Assembly (NCBI GenBank): GCA_036925085.1
Contig: JAUPFP010000025.1
Location: 2,216,733-2,280,732, forward strand
Source of the DNA: Brachycybe producta
Taxonomy: Eukaryota; Arthropoda; Diplopoda; Playtdesmida; Andrognathidae
Direction: 5' to 3'
DNA: 64,000 bases
A model generated the notes under the pieces. The model was not told the DNA's origin. It saw nothing but the letters and a program-made list of their open reading frames with translations, and searched no databases. Positions 32,663-45,000 of this stretch are shown here, piece after piece. The number at the start of each line of letters is the position of its first letter. The first letter of the stretch is position 1. Both the position numbers and the translations under genes were made by a program.

Positions 32663-35600
32663 TCAGGACATGACAGTCCGATTACCGACGTGAGGTCGAG
32701 TCACCTGTGGTTTAGATCCGAACCATGACGTCTTCCAATCTAATGTCTGACGGACTAATTGTTCCTCTTCGTTTGTGAAGTCCAATAAGACACCTATGGC
32801 TTTAATCAACTGAAGAGCCTGGAAAACAAAGCAAAATATGCAAATGAAGGCTTCATACAAAGGTTATTCCACATTTCAGAATCAACATTAAGAAAGAATT
32901 GAAAGTGGATTAGAAACTAGAAGAGTAAACGCATCACTTTAAAGGCATATATTTTCATGTTTGATATCTTTAAAAATTAACTTTTTAAAATTTATTTAGA
33001 AGATTTTCTAGCTTTTAAGACGCAATAATAAAGAAGAAATTGAAAATTATTTTCGAAACTAAAACACTAAATGAATCACTTTAAAGGGATTTCCATGTTT
33101 TGATATCTTTAAGCTTATTTCAAAAGTTTATTTTGAAAGATTTTCAACATGAAATTATCCATTAGTGATCGAGCTACACTTCTAGTTTCTAAAACACTTT
33201 CATTCTTCTCGTAAGAGAATAGACAACTCTTGTTGGCACGTGCCGCACGACTCAAAACGCCAAGTGTGCGAAATGCTTTTAAAGTAAAAGTTTGCTGTAA
33301 TAAAGTTGATTTCGAGCGAGAGAAAAAAAAATCACGCAAATTAAATTGAAATCAAAGAAACTCTTGAAATGTAGCTCTCACCTCATATTCAGAACTAGTT
33401 ATAAATTTCAACACGACGTGTTTAATATAACGGAAGTTGATGTCGTCTAATTTGTCGGCTAAACTACAAGGACGACCATGAGCAAAAGATCCGAGTGGCA
33501 CGTTAGACGGAACACGACTAGAATTGTACTGTAAGGCAAACGACTGGTCAACGTCGGCAAAATTGGCATCCATCGTTACACCAGACTGCGCTTTCAGTTC
33601 ACGCTGAAGAGTTTTCTTCATGTCTCCGATACGTTGTTGTTGCAGCTTGATCGTCTGTCAAAATTAGAAAAAACGCTGAATGATAAACGATCAATACATG
33701 CACGAGATTGAAACGAACGAAAGTTCGAAAAAATACTTTGTTCCTTTCAACAAGCTGCGTTTCGAGGTTGGAAACTGTCGACTGCAATTCACTTAATCGT
33801 TCCGAATCACCGTTTTGATTTGCATCCATCGTCACTTCCAAATCCGCGACCTTGAAATTAAACTTCAACGATAAACTCATCTTCCAAGATTTCTGATAAA
33901 AGTTTTTTACCTTTTCTCTCAATTTTTGGCCTTCATCTTTAGCAGATTCGAGAGCAAGTCTCAATTCTTCGAGCTTAGATTGCATCGTTTCTACTTGCAA
34001 CCTCCTTTCCTCTCGTTCGGAAGACAGTTCGATCCTCACGACTTCGGCTTCTTGTAGATACCGTTCGTGATTACTGTTCATCGAATTTCGCTCTAAACAT
34101 CCCAGTAAATTAATAATCACAATCAAAGTATCAACACCGGCGAATTTCTATTTCAAACCTTCGACGGAAGATTTCAAATTCTCTTCTAACGAGCCACATT
34201 TTTCTCGTAACATCGTTAAATGTTTGTCCTTTTCATCAATCAAACTACGAAGTTCTTGTATCTTTAAAAATAATATCACAAAAAAAATGTTCGAACAAAT
34301 TCATAGTGTTTTTTTTTAAAAAAACTCGTCACCTTTTCAATCATCTCTTTGTTCTGTTTCTGACAGTCATCAGAAAGTTTTATGTTCTCTCCGATTTCAC
34401 TTTCTAGTTTTTCACACTTTTTCTGCACAATTAAAACAATGAAAAAAAAATGTGTTTTACAGCTTAAAGAATGACGTAAAGTTACCTCTAGTAAAGATTT
34501 ATCGTCACGAAGAAGAAAATTCTGCTTCTCCAAACTATTTTCTTTGCTCAGATGTTCCGTTGCACTCTTCTCCAAATTTGCCTTCAACAAAAACGTACAC
34601 ATAAGATGGTTTTCAAAGTATAAACGCTCTTCGAACTCTAGTTATTATGTTTTTCAGAAGCAAAATTAAAGAGAAAATTGAGCGTGTTTTTGAGGGTAAT
34701 TTCATGTTGGTATCTTTTAAAATAAACTTTCTTGTGCCTGCTTTTCAAAATGACTGACGATATTTTTTAATTTTTTTTTTAAACATTTCGAAAGATTTCA
34801 CCATAAAAATACTAGTAAGTGATTCATCTACCCTTCTAGTTTCTAACACACCTTCAATTTTTCGTAAGTGTTCCTCTCGAAATGACTGAATAACAGATGT
34901 TCGTAAAACAACTCAGTGAGAAACTTCAAAGTATTTTAGACACTAGAAGGGTAATTTAATAATTTATCTGTATTTTGTTTATAAAAAGTGAAATTTGAAA
35001 TATTTTAACATAAAAATAATATTAATTGTTTCAGCTACCATTCTAGTTTCTAACACTTTTTATTGCTCATTAGTGTTGCTCTTCTGAAACGTTAACTAGA
35101 GTACGAAAATAAACAATTCATAAAACATTATTTAAATTGCATAAAACGATAAAAACGCCTTTTAAAAAAAAACTCCCATTTTTACCGTTGGTCAACAAAG
35201 ATAAAATGATTAAAACAAATCTCGTAATTGTAAATATCGCACCGTAAAAGCGTTTTCTTCGTTATTCATATATACCTAAAACAATTATATCATACCACTT
35301 TTCCTTGATACAATGAAATTTCTTTGTCTCGTTCTTTTTCGACACTAGAAAGTCTTGATTCCAAACTTTCAATCCTTTCTTCGAGTAATTTCTTTGCCTC
35401 TTCTTTGTCTCGATAAGCAAACTGAACTTCAGCTCTCAAATCTGCCCTTTGTCTCTTCAGTTCCTCTTCGTTGCGCTCTAACTTAATCGTTAATTCTTTA
35501 TTAACCTCAGACTTGTCTTCGAGCTGTTGCATCAGTTCCGAAACCTTTGACAAAAACAAAAAAAGCCAAAGTTGCGTTTACGACATAAACCCTTTCAAGA

Positions 35601-37337
35601 TGTAAACTTTCAAACCTGTGTCACGAGTTTCGACTTGGATTCTTCTATACGAATGGCTTCGTCTCGATCATCGGCCATCTTTTGATTGAGGTGTGCAATC
35701 TGCGTCTCTAGAACTTCTATCTTCTCACTCCAGTTACTCTTAACCTCGTTCAGATGTTGTCTACACTCTTCTAACTTCACCTCAAGAGCATCACGCTCGT
35801 CGGTCAATGACTTTAATTTATCGTCATCACCAAGATCGTTATTTGCGAGACGCTTCTCCAAGACGGTCACTCGTCCTTCCAAATGCGTTATTGTCGTGTT
35901 CTTTTCTTCCAATTCGTTGTTATACCGTTTCACTTGTTGCTCGTAACCATGTTTCATTGCTTCGTGTTCATCACGTAACTCCGACAACAACCTGTGCAAC
36001 TGACTAGTCTGTGTTTCGTTCTAATAAAAAAATTAAAAGTATAAAACATTTGCTTAAACAATCAAAACAACGTTAAAAAATACGTCTTCTATCTGTCGAT
36101 TGAGGTCCACAACCCTCTTTCCGAGATTTTCGTTTAATTCTCGCAGTTCGTTGATCTTATCAGCATCTTTCTTCATTTGTTCTTTTGCTTTCGTACTGTG
36201 TACGAGAAACATGAAACATAAATATCAACTTGGAATCACTCTATTCACTTATTATTGATGATATTAACCACTCTTCATCTAGTCGGCTTTTATCTCCTTT
36301 GAGCAGAACTAAATCCTCTTCTAACGCTAAACATCTACTTCGTAATGCAATCAAGTCTCGTTCCTTCTCCTTCAAAGAATCTTTCGTCTCGCCAAGATCC
36401 TGTTGACTCATTAATAACTGAAACGATACGTTCGAGACTATTAATAAGAAGCCATTGCGTAAAATTTCATACTGATAACTTTTAAGTTTTTTATGACAGT
36501 TTCAAAGTTAGGTGTAAACACCTTTAGTTAACAAACCAAATGTTTGACTTTAGCTAACTCCTGCGTTTGAAAACCTTCCAGTTCTTCGACAGCGTCGTGA
36601 TCTCTAATGTATTTTTCTTTCCAAGCATTTGCTTCTAGAAGCTTAGTATTGAGGTCTGAACATTGTTCTTCCAAAGCAACCAACTTCTTTTTAAATTCCT
36701 TCAAGAAAAAAGATAAAATTAAAACCGTTTAAACACCGGTATTACAAGGTTTAACAAGTTTATACCGTTTCTTTCTCTTCGATTCGTCTTTTATGAGTGC
36801 TCTGCTGCTTCTCCAACATGTTCTCTAGTTTCTCTTTTTGTTTCGTCTCGTCTCGTAGCGATCGACTCAAATCTTTGATCTTTTGTTCGAAATCGAGACG
36901 ATTTTGACTGTTTTCATTAGTAACTGGACTCGAGGGTGAATCAGTGATCGAAAAACCCTACGAAACAACAGAAAACCATTTAGAAAACTTGATACTTTAG
37001 GCAAATAGGTTAAAAACCATGATCTCAACTGGGAAAGAATTTGGACAAGAAGCTTCCGAACAACCGTTAAGGTCGTTTAAAGAGTCTGACGACGATTCTT
37101 TCGACCTGTTTCGTCTCTGAATCCCATCCTCTGCTGATTTCGATGGCGAAAGAACACCTTTTGCGCCGGATTCTGATTAAATGATAACAAAATCGATCAA
37201 TTTTAACATATGAATGATATTATTTTCTTGAAAAAAGTCTAACCAGAGCTACCTGAACCTGTTACTGGTGGGTTTGGAAACCCCTTGCTCAAATCTACGC
37301 CTTCCTCTTGTATCTTTTGCTTAAGTTTCTTGAACAT
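32663..37337 (-). CDS. GOLGA1: Golgin-97, GRIP-domain coiled-coil protein of the trans-Golgi
   Basis: Fifteen exons: 37244-37337, 37018-37172, 36766-36957, 36537-36698, 36269-36417, 36084-36195, 35616-36020, 35296-35544, 34486-34581, 34333-34422, 34159-34261, 33911-34092, about 33738-33850, 33382-33654, 32663-32818. They encode about 843 residues. The start MFKKLKQKIQEEG, a Ser/Asn-rich linker (PSKSAEDGIQRRNRSKESSS), then about 600 residues of heptad coiled coil and the pre-GRIP RIGDMKKTLQRELKAQSG all fit golgin-97. The C-terminal GRIP domain (LDDINFRYIKHVVLKFITSS ... LIKAIGVLLDF) carries the conserved Tyr needed to bind Arl1-GTP. It ends DWKTSWFGSKP. Role: tethering of endosome-to-Golgi carriers. 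Introns 8 and 14 carry family A repeats. Confidence 0.93.
32865..33220. repeat. Family A elements in GOLGA1 intron 14
   Basis: Two partial left halves (GATTAGAAACTAGAAGAGTA and a degenerate second) followed by a right half with TTTATTTTGAAAGATTTTCA and CTTCTAGTTTCTAAAACAC. Confidence 0.6.
34610..35110. repeat. Family A elements in GOLGA1 intron 8
   Basis: Two adjacent palindromic units; TACCCTTCTAGTTTCTAACA and TACCATTCTAGTTTCTAACA mark their right halves. Confidence 0.6.
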
Positions 37338-38652
37338 TTTATTTATAAGTACTTCCGTTCGTCAACCAAGATCCACTTAAAACTGACAAAGAAACACAAA
37401 CATATGGCGTTAATGAACATTTTACACAACTAAAACAGAAATAAATGAATTGTTTACACTGTTTTATCATTGAAGTTCAGAACAAAATTAGTTAATTAGC
37501 CTGAAACAACTGGAAATTTATGCCACTAATTACAGATTTACAACATTTAATTACACAAGAAATCGCGGCAGCCATCTTTACGGAAATGACGTCAATAACA
37601 TTCGCGTCACAGCTGTTATTTACAAAAATTAATATATAAAGGTAGTTCAACCTATGACACAGTTTTCTATATTGAACAAGGGGGGGACGACATAGAAGAA
37701 AATCATGTTAGAGATTCACAGTAGAGCTCATGTTCGAGAATCACTAAGATTAACAAAATTCACTGAGATCCAAGCCATGTATGTCAAGCCATTTTACTTT
37801 TTAATCGCGTTTTACTGGACATTCAAAACAAAATGAAATTATGAAAATCAAGTAAAACGAGGATAAAAAGTAAAACGCGTTACATATATACCTGCCTCGT
37901 CGTAAAATAAAAAGCTTGTGACGTCAGAAGGACAGACGAAAAATTTAGATTTGTGTCATTTTGTATAATAAAATAATGGCAATAACAAAAGCATTTAAGA
38001 ACCCCTTTGATTGAACTGTTGACACCGTTTGATATTATCCTTTTCTTTTCAGACTATATGACACAATTCTAAATTTTACGTCAACACCTTTGACGTCACC
38101 GGTGTCTTTTTCCGATGAGACAGGAATACATGTCTACACTATACTGCTGCGAATCTACATGAATCTCATACATGATTTTCTATGTCGTCTCCTTTCGACC
38201 ACTGAATTCTTCTGTAAAAGCTTTTTCTACGGAGCATTCCATGCCAGGGATTAATATGGCCAATAGATGCCGCCAGCTCTACTTCGAGCTAAAATTTGTT
38301 TCAGTAAAACAACAAACTCAATAAACACACAGACGGTGGATGGCTTAGTAAAATAAATTAAATGTTCTGTTACTAAAACAAATACAAAATGAAAAAAATA
38401 AAAGGGCGATCACGCACGATGTTTCTCTCTAAATTACAGTTGAGCTACCTCTATGTATACCTTGTATTGCACTATACTGATTGTTTTCGCCACTACGAGC
38501 ACTGTTATCGCATAAGGGAAATTCCTTACACGCTTTTTAATAGATTATACAAAATGACGAAATATATGCAATAATTACCAAAATATATACTTTTAACCGT
38601 TTAAAAGCATTGAAATCCACTTTTAGCCCTTATTGATGATTATTTTGTCACT
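37338..38652. other. Divergent spacer between GOLGA1 and MRRF
   Basis: 1.3 kb between start codons on opposite strands. It contains the family K element (37681-38193). The short plus-strand open frame at 38389-38574 has no support. No gene otherwise. Confidence 0.55.
37681..38193. mobile_element. Family K inverted-repeat element, short copy
   Basis: 513 bp. The left end GACGACATAGAAGAAAATCA and the right end TGATTTTCTATGTCGTC are inverse. Inner sequence GCCATTTTACTTTTTA is shared with the larger copy at 9345. It represents the element without the nested insertions. Confidence 0.7.
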
Positions 38653-39792
38653 ATGTCACGTATTTTGCTAGGAATTCGCGCTCTCGTCGTCGTTTCGCGC
38701 CAAATTCTTCCCGTAAAATGTAAACAAACGCCTGAAATCAGGCATTTTAAACATTTACACCCAATTCTAAGTCGAAATTATGCTTCAAAATCATCAAAAC
38801 AAGACTCAAGATGTATGTCAATCATATATTAAACGAGAAAGCCGTTTTTTTTTTAAACTTAACTATTTTTTTAAGCGAAAAAGGGTTTTAAACACAAGAT
38901 GTTGTTGTCGGATGACGAAGTTGGAGAAGTTATTAACATAGAATCACTTAAAAAACAACTTAATCGATCTCTGGACAAACTGAGAGATGATTATGTAAGA
39001 ACATTAAGCATTCGAACGTCTGTCGGTAAGGAAACGACCGTTTTAGGGGTCGTACTAAAAGGCGTGTTGGGCGTGTAGGTTAGATTAGGTTAACCTACAC
39101 GCCCGTCACGCCTTTTAATACGACCCCCGTTTTAGTCTTATAATCACTGACAAAACGTTGTTTTTTTTGGCGTTTTTTAAGGTTCGATCGAGGGTCTTAC
39201 AGTGTCCTTTGAGGGTGATAAATATCCCTTAAACGAAATGGCTCAAGTTGTACGAAAGAATCCCTCCTTGATCGTTATAAACCTATCTTCGTTGCCAACT
39301 GCGATTCCGGCCGTTCTCGAAGCGATAAATAACTCTGGAATGAATCTGAATCCACAACAGGAGGGTACGACAGTTTATTTAAAGATTCCTCAGTGAGTAA
39401 AGTCCTTCGTAAGTTGGATCCTAACATCTTAAAATGATTGAATTTCATCTGTTTCGTTTCAGAGTGACGAGAGAACATCGCGAAACTCTTTCTAGAAATG
39501 CGAAATCGTTGTTTAATAAAGCTAAAGAGGATCTGAAAGAAACACAGAGTAAATTTATCAAATCGGCAAACGAAAGGAAAAATACTTGTTCCGAAGATCT
39601 CGTCTTTAGCGTTCGAGAACATGTACGAAATCGTTTTCTCTTGTGTTTTTTCTTATCTTTTCTTACTTTTTTTTATCTTTCTTTCTTTTGTTTCTCGTGT
39701 CGTAGATTACGGCTTTAACGGATGATTTCGTGTCGCAGGCCGAAACGATGCTACAAAAGAAACAAGCGGAACTATTGAGTGACACAAAATAA
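38653..39792 (+). CDS. MRRF: Ribosome-recycling factor, mitochondrial
   Basis: Exons 38653-38812, 38876-39025, 39182-39392, 39463-39622 and 39706-39792 give 255 residues (human about 262). RRF with EF-G2 splits post-termination mitoribosomes. The basic N terminus (MSRILLGIRALVVVSRQILP ... RNYASKSSKQ) looks like a mitochondrial presequence. The RRF fold follows from about residue 65: SLKKQLNRSLDKLRDDYVRT, IRTSVGSIEGLTV, NPSLIVINLSSLP, AINNSGMNLNPQQEGTTVYL and the hallmark PQVTREHRETLSRNAKSLFN. It ends in the long C-terminal helix (TALTDDFVSQAETMLQKKQA). AATAAA overlaps and follows the stop codon, so the 3' UTR may be very short. Confidence 0.94.
39031..39140. repeat. Long hairpin in MRRF intron 2
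   Basis: The arms GGGGTCGTACTAAAAGGCGT and the inverse ACGCCTTTTAATACGACCCC are nearly perfect over about 45 bp, with inner GTGTAGGTTAG / CTAACCTACAC type pairing. It fills most of the 156-bp intron between the donor at 39026 and the acceptor at 39181. Confidence 0.85.
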
Positions 39793-39845
39793 AATAAAAA
39801 TATTTTTTTCATATTAATCGTATTTGGCTTTTTTTTCTTTTCTTA

Positions 39846-39849
<4 letters not shown>

Positions 39850-39932
<83 letters not shown>
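39850..39932. repeat. (CT)n microsatellite
   Basis: About 41 uninterrupted CT dinucleotides just 3' of MRRF. The minus-strand open frame across it reads only Arg-Glu repeats and is not a gene. Confidence 0.95.
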
Positions 39933-39935
<3 letters not shown>

Positions 39936-39984
39936 GATTTGAATGAAAAACTCAAATGAAAAATTAGGGTTTTAAGGCCGGATC

Positions 39985-41035
39985 CACAATCAAGCTGACA
40001 AAACACAAACAAAACAGAAACTCAAAGTGTGTCGAGACAAAATGGAGACGATTCTAATTCTAAAACATTTCTGCGACTTTTGTGTTTTGTTTTGTCTGCA
40101 ATTTTACAAATATTAAGCCAGGTCTGTGTGTGTGTGTGTGTGTGTGAGTGGATATAACACTACAAAAACCTTGAAGCACATCGGAATTTATATAAATTTA
40201 AATGAATAAATGAACAGCTTTTTTTTTTCTCAAGGTCAACTATATGTTGCACACTCCCCCCATCCAAGAACCACATGATAATAAATTGGAGAGGGGAAAA
40301 GGTTGGAAAGTGTAGAGGGGGAGAGAGAGAGAGAAACGTGGAGGGAGAAAAAAGGGTGAGGGGGTGACTGAAATTGTAATGAAAGGAGTAAAAAAAGGAA
40401 CAAACGACGCGCATGCGCACACCAGAGAAAATGAAAAACGCATTTTCTCTTTCAAATATAAAAAGGGGAGGGGATAATAGTAGCCAAATTAAACTAGTTT
40501 ATCACGGGCAACTGTGCCCAGCATTAGAATTTCTTTTGCTCACCCCTTTTATGAACGTCATCAATTTCTAATCGGTTTGTTACTTGGTCTGACGTCATAA
40601 AAGGGCGGAGGAAAAGAAATTCTAATGCTGGGCACAATTAATTGCCTGTGAATTTTGCTCCCGTCATTTATGACGGGTTACCCCACTAGTTTTACAAACT
40701 AGTCCATGTCCGGCCGCATGTCGGTAAACATCAAAAGGTGGTTTTTGTTTTGTCTCGTGGTAATACGCAACAATTTGTCAACTGGTGTCTGTGCAGTTGT
40801 GGACAGCTAGTATTAAAATAACAACAGAACAGTTGGCGTAGTTTACGTAGGACAGGTATAGAAAACAAAAACAAAACCCAGTTTGTTTGCGTTGTGGCAC
40901 AAATTTGTTGTAGTTTTGTCGTGAATACGGCTGACAATTGTTTCAGGTTTGTTTTGTTTTGAAAATCTGCTTTTTTCTGGCGTTTTTGTGTCAAAGTCAA
41001 TGTTGGCACTTTTTTTGTCAGCTTGATCAATGAAT
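39985..41035. mobile_element. Possible inverted-repeat element with a nested palindrome
   Basis: ATCAAGCTGACAAAACACAA near 39988 is the inverse of TTTTTTTGTCAGCTTGAT near 41010, suggesting a ~1.05-kb element. A divergent family B palindrome (about 40500-40655, with TGACGTCAT) lies inside. It also holds purine-rich low-complexity sequence at 40290-40400. No transposase frame. Confidence 0.4.
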
Positions 41036-41264
41036 ATTTAAAAACGCGGGAAAAATACTTTTGAACACACTTTTTTTTTTACTTCAAACACGTTTACAGT
41101 TACACAAATTACCAAAATATATAAAAATGACTGCGATTGTCAAGTACGAGTTACGAAAACGGACATTTTTTTTTATCAAAGTGGAACCTGAGAAATCTCC
41201 AAATTTTTCAATTTTAAAAATACTTCTGTTCCTTTCACGACCACTAAAACAAGAAGAATTTTTG

Positions 41265-41640
41265 CTCTTAAGATGATTTATCAACAGCAGCTGATTATTC
41301 TGTCTTACAGAAGCAACACTTAAGGAGAAATAGAAAGTGTTTTAGAAACTAGAAGGGTAGCTCAATCACTTAAGAGCATTTCTTCATGTTCGATATCTTT
41401 TAAAATAAAACTTTTTATCGACAAAAATTAACAAAATATCGTCTTGCTTAAAGTTGGATCATTTTTCAAACTGACATAAAACGTTTATTTTGAAAGATAT
41501 CAACAACATGAAAATATTCTTAAGTGATTGAACTACCCTTTCTAGTTTCTAAAACAGATTCAAGTTTCAATTGATTTTGCACCTGAAAGACAGAATTAAT
41601 CAGTCTCTGAAACGAGTTTACATTTTAAAACCATCTTATC
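41265..41640. repeat. Family A element abutting the hemicentin stop
   Basis: A full palindromic unit running from AAGATGATTTATCAACAGCA to the inverse TTACATTTTAAAACCATCTT. It ends directly at the hemicentin stop codon (41641-41643), so the hemicentin 3' UTR must pass through or use this repeat. Confidence 0.7.
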
Positions 41641-42025
41641 TTAATAAGGAAACTCGGAGACCGAAATGAAAACGATGAAATTAGTTTTGTAAACTACGGT
41701 ATGATTGATGTCGAACGACGTCGCAACTACTTTTGTCTCGTAGTTAACGTCTGGATCTAACGTTTTTACCGTATATAGAACACCTTTACCACCTCCGCCG
41801 TTCTGTCTTATTTTAAAGAGAGAACGTCCTTCTGCATCTTCCGCTATCGCGAATAACGTACTCGGCATGTATTTGCCGTTCTCATTGTACGCTGCGAGTC
41901 GAATCAGATCCTGATACGGCCTTATGCCGCTTGCAAGAGAAACGGTTTTGTACGCTAAGCTCTCGGCGTATTTCACTCCGAGAGGACAGGGAACGTCCGA
42001 ACGATCACACGGAAGAATACAATCC
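41641..42025 (-). CDS. HMCN: Hemicentin fibulin-type C-terminal module
   Basis: The last exon begins [20 protein letters not shown], continues [40 protein letters not shown] and [17 protein letters not shown], and ends ISVSEFPY before TAA. This is the fibulin/hemicentin C-terminal domain. The '[12 protein letters not shown]' loop corresponds to the family's variable hairpin. Confidence 0.88.
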
Positions 42026-45000
42026 CTAGTTTAAAAAAAAAAAACGATGAAACAATGGTAACATTTCATCGCAAATTCTATTTTTGTACGATTAAACGAA
42101 CCCGTTGATTGGCTCTCGTTCAAAGAGAGCTGGACAAGGAGCTTCGACACAATGGTAACCTCCTCTGGTGTTGAAGCAGATTTCGTCTCGATTACATTTG
42201 ACATCTTCCTGAATACATTCGTCGATGTCTGAAACGAAATTAAAAGTTTTTGATGAAAAAAAAAACGTCGCAGAAACTTTTGATTTATTTTGCGTTTTAG
42301 AAGCAACATTAAGAAGAAGTTGATTGTGTTTTTAGAAACTAGAAGAGTAAGAAACAATTAATTCAGAAAAATTTCAAATGATTTAATTTCATTTTTTATT
42401 TCAACTTGCATCAAAATGTTTTAGTTTCGGTCTTCTATCAAAGTTCTAATTTTGATAATTAAAAAAAACGTTTAGAAACTAGAAGGGCAACTTTTAGAAA
42501 ATTAACTTTTTGTCACAATTAGACCAAACTAAACATTTTGATGCAATTTAAAAGTAAAAATAGAAATTAAATCATTTTAAATTGAAACAAAAACGTATAT
42601 TTTTAAATGTAACAACATGAATTGATTCAAGTTACTCTTCTAGTTTCTAGAACACATTCCATTTTATCTGAAATGTTACTTTCTGAATAGCAAAAATAAT
42701 GAGGTTTATGAATCTGAACTTGGACTCTGGAATGAATTTTCTGTAGTTTTTTTTAAGCAGAAACTGAAATTGTGTTTTATAAACTAGAAGGATAGCTCAG
42801 TCACTTAAGAATATCTTTCAAAACAGACTTTTTATAGACAAAACTTAAAAAAAGTCTGCTTAAAAGACACGTACCACTAAGTGATTGAGTTACACTTCTA
42901 GTTTCTAAAAAAAAAATCATTCTATTGCATCTTAAAGTTGATTCTGTGAAACAGCAGAACTGCACTGCATAATTTGCAAAGGCTGTAATTGTATACCTTC
43001 ACAGTTCCGACCGTTCCCATTGAGTTTGTATCCCGGTGGACAGTGGCAAACGTAACTTCCAACCGTATTCTCACATTCGTGTTGGCAAATACCGTCACCC
43101 AAACACTCGTTGAAATCTGTGTCCGTTATTATCAACGATCTGTTAAAATCTTAAAACACGGTCCGAGTAAGATAAGAGTACGACCGGCCACCTTACCTTT
43201 GCACGGTTGTCCACGACCGATTGATTGGTATCCTTGCGGACAAACACAATGGTAACTTCCGCGTGTATTTTCGCAAAACTGAGTTAAGTGACACATAGCA
43301 AGTCCGGTATTGCATTCATCCACATCTGTTTCACAATTGAATCAAAAGCAGTTATTCATCGTTTAAAGCTTTAAAATATTTTTTACGAAACTTGGGTGAT
43401 CTCGTTACCTCCACATGTGCCATTAACATGTTTCGCGAATCCACTCGGACATGGATTAAAGCAATGGAACCCACCAACCGTATTCTTACAATCTTGTTCC
43501 GAGTTGCATTCGTGCTTACCAGTCAGGCACTCGTCAATGTCTGTACAAATGAAGGAAGTCCTCAGTAAGATTAAAAGTTTGCATCAATTACTAGCTGGTT
43601 CGGATTTTTATGCAAAATATAAAAACAAATGTTTCTCAATCTGTGGCCCAATTAACGCCAATTGTGAAGTAACAGAACCCCGTTTAAATCAACTAACAAT
43701 TATGGTTTTGTTTTTCAATCAAAAACTACAGGCTAGAACTTTCTAGTTGACAACTAATAGTAACCAGACATTTAGCCTCTAACCAGCCTTTTTTTATTCA
43801 AAAAGATGATTACTTCTCAATTGGCACTTGGGCCATAGATTGAGAAACATTTGCATGAAAATGCATAAAAAATCCTAGCCCTCATAATTATTGTTAAACC
43901 CACTTTTTGCATACATTATAATATCATATGAATGACATATGTGCAATAATAATCAGTTTAATTATAAATAAAAATGTACAAATTGCATTATCTTTTAAAA
44001 TTTGCATAAAGTCGAAATAAGTAAATTATTTCTTTGAAAACACTTTTTTTTTTGCTAATTAATTGTACTTTTGTTAGGAGGATGGTTTATGAACAGCTGA
44101 TTTCCGAACTCTCTTCATCAGTCTGTCTTTCAGGAGCAAGATTAAAACAAACTAGAAAGTGTTTTTTTTAGAAACTAGAAGAGTAGCTCAATCACTTAAG
44201 GGTATTATTTTCATGTTGATATCTTTCAATTATATGGACAACATTTTCAAGCTCACATAAAAAAGCTTATTTTGAAACATAAAATGAAAATACCCTTAAA
44301 GTGTGTTGACCTACCCTTCTAGTTTCTAAAACACATTCAAGTTTCTCTTCATTTTTCTTTTGAAACACAGAATAATTAAGAGTTTAAGAGGCGTTTTGCA
44401 TAAAAAGATCAATTTTATTGTTATATTTTGGAGGTTTTATTTTTCATTTGCATAAAATGCATAATTTGCCTCGGCGAAAAGAGTGGCACAACTAAAAAAA
44501 CACTTTTTTGGTGAAAACATAAGTTTAAAGTTGCATTTTTTTTCTATCTCAATCTATTGTAGAGAAGCCAAATAAACCGATAATTTTGAATAGTTATAAT
44601 GGTTTTCTGCACGTGAAAAGCTCGGCAAAGTAAGCCATGAATCTTAACTTTAAACTCATTTTCCCCCTAAAAAAGTGATTTTTTTAGTTGTGCCAATCTT
44701 CCAGTCGTCTTCCAGCCGAGGTGCGATATTTGGAATTTTTCTGAAACATTAAACGTATATTGTCCATATTGATGAGAAAACATGTTAGTGGTGAATTTTT
44801 AAAATAAAATATACCATCGCATTGTCGTCCATTTGATAAGACAAATCCATCTGGACATTCACAGTTGTAGCTTCCGAATGAGTTGATGCAACGGTGGCTA
44901 CACGGAGGTTCCATCTGGTCGCATTCATCGATATCTATAACCATTGCAAATTATACGGGTTTATATCGGTACCAGTATATTACGAGACATATAACGTGTG

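Noticed and set aside
39809..40012. Minus-strand open frame of Arg-Glu repeats
   Set aside because: It is only the translation of the (CT)n microsatellite.
40731..41030. 99-residue minus-strand open frame
   Set aside because: Overlaps the right arm of a possible inverted-repeat element; composition is unlike the real exons.
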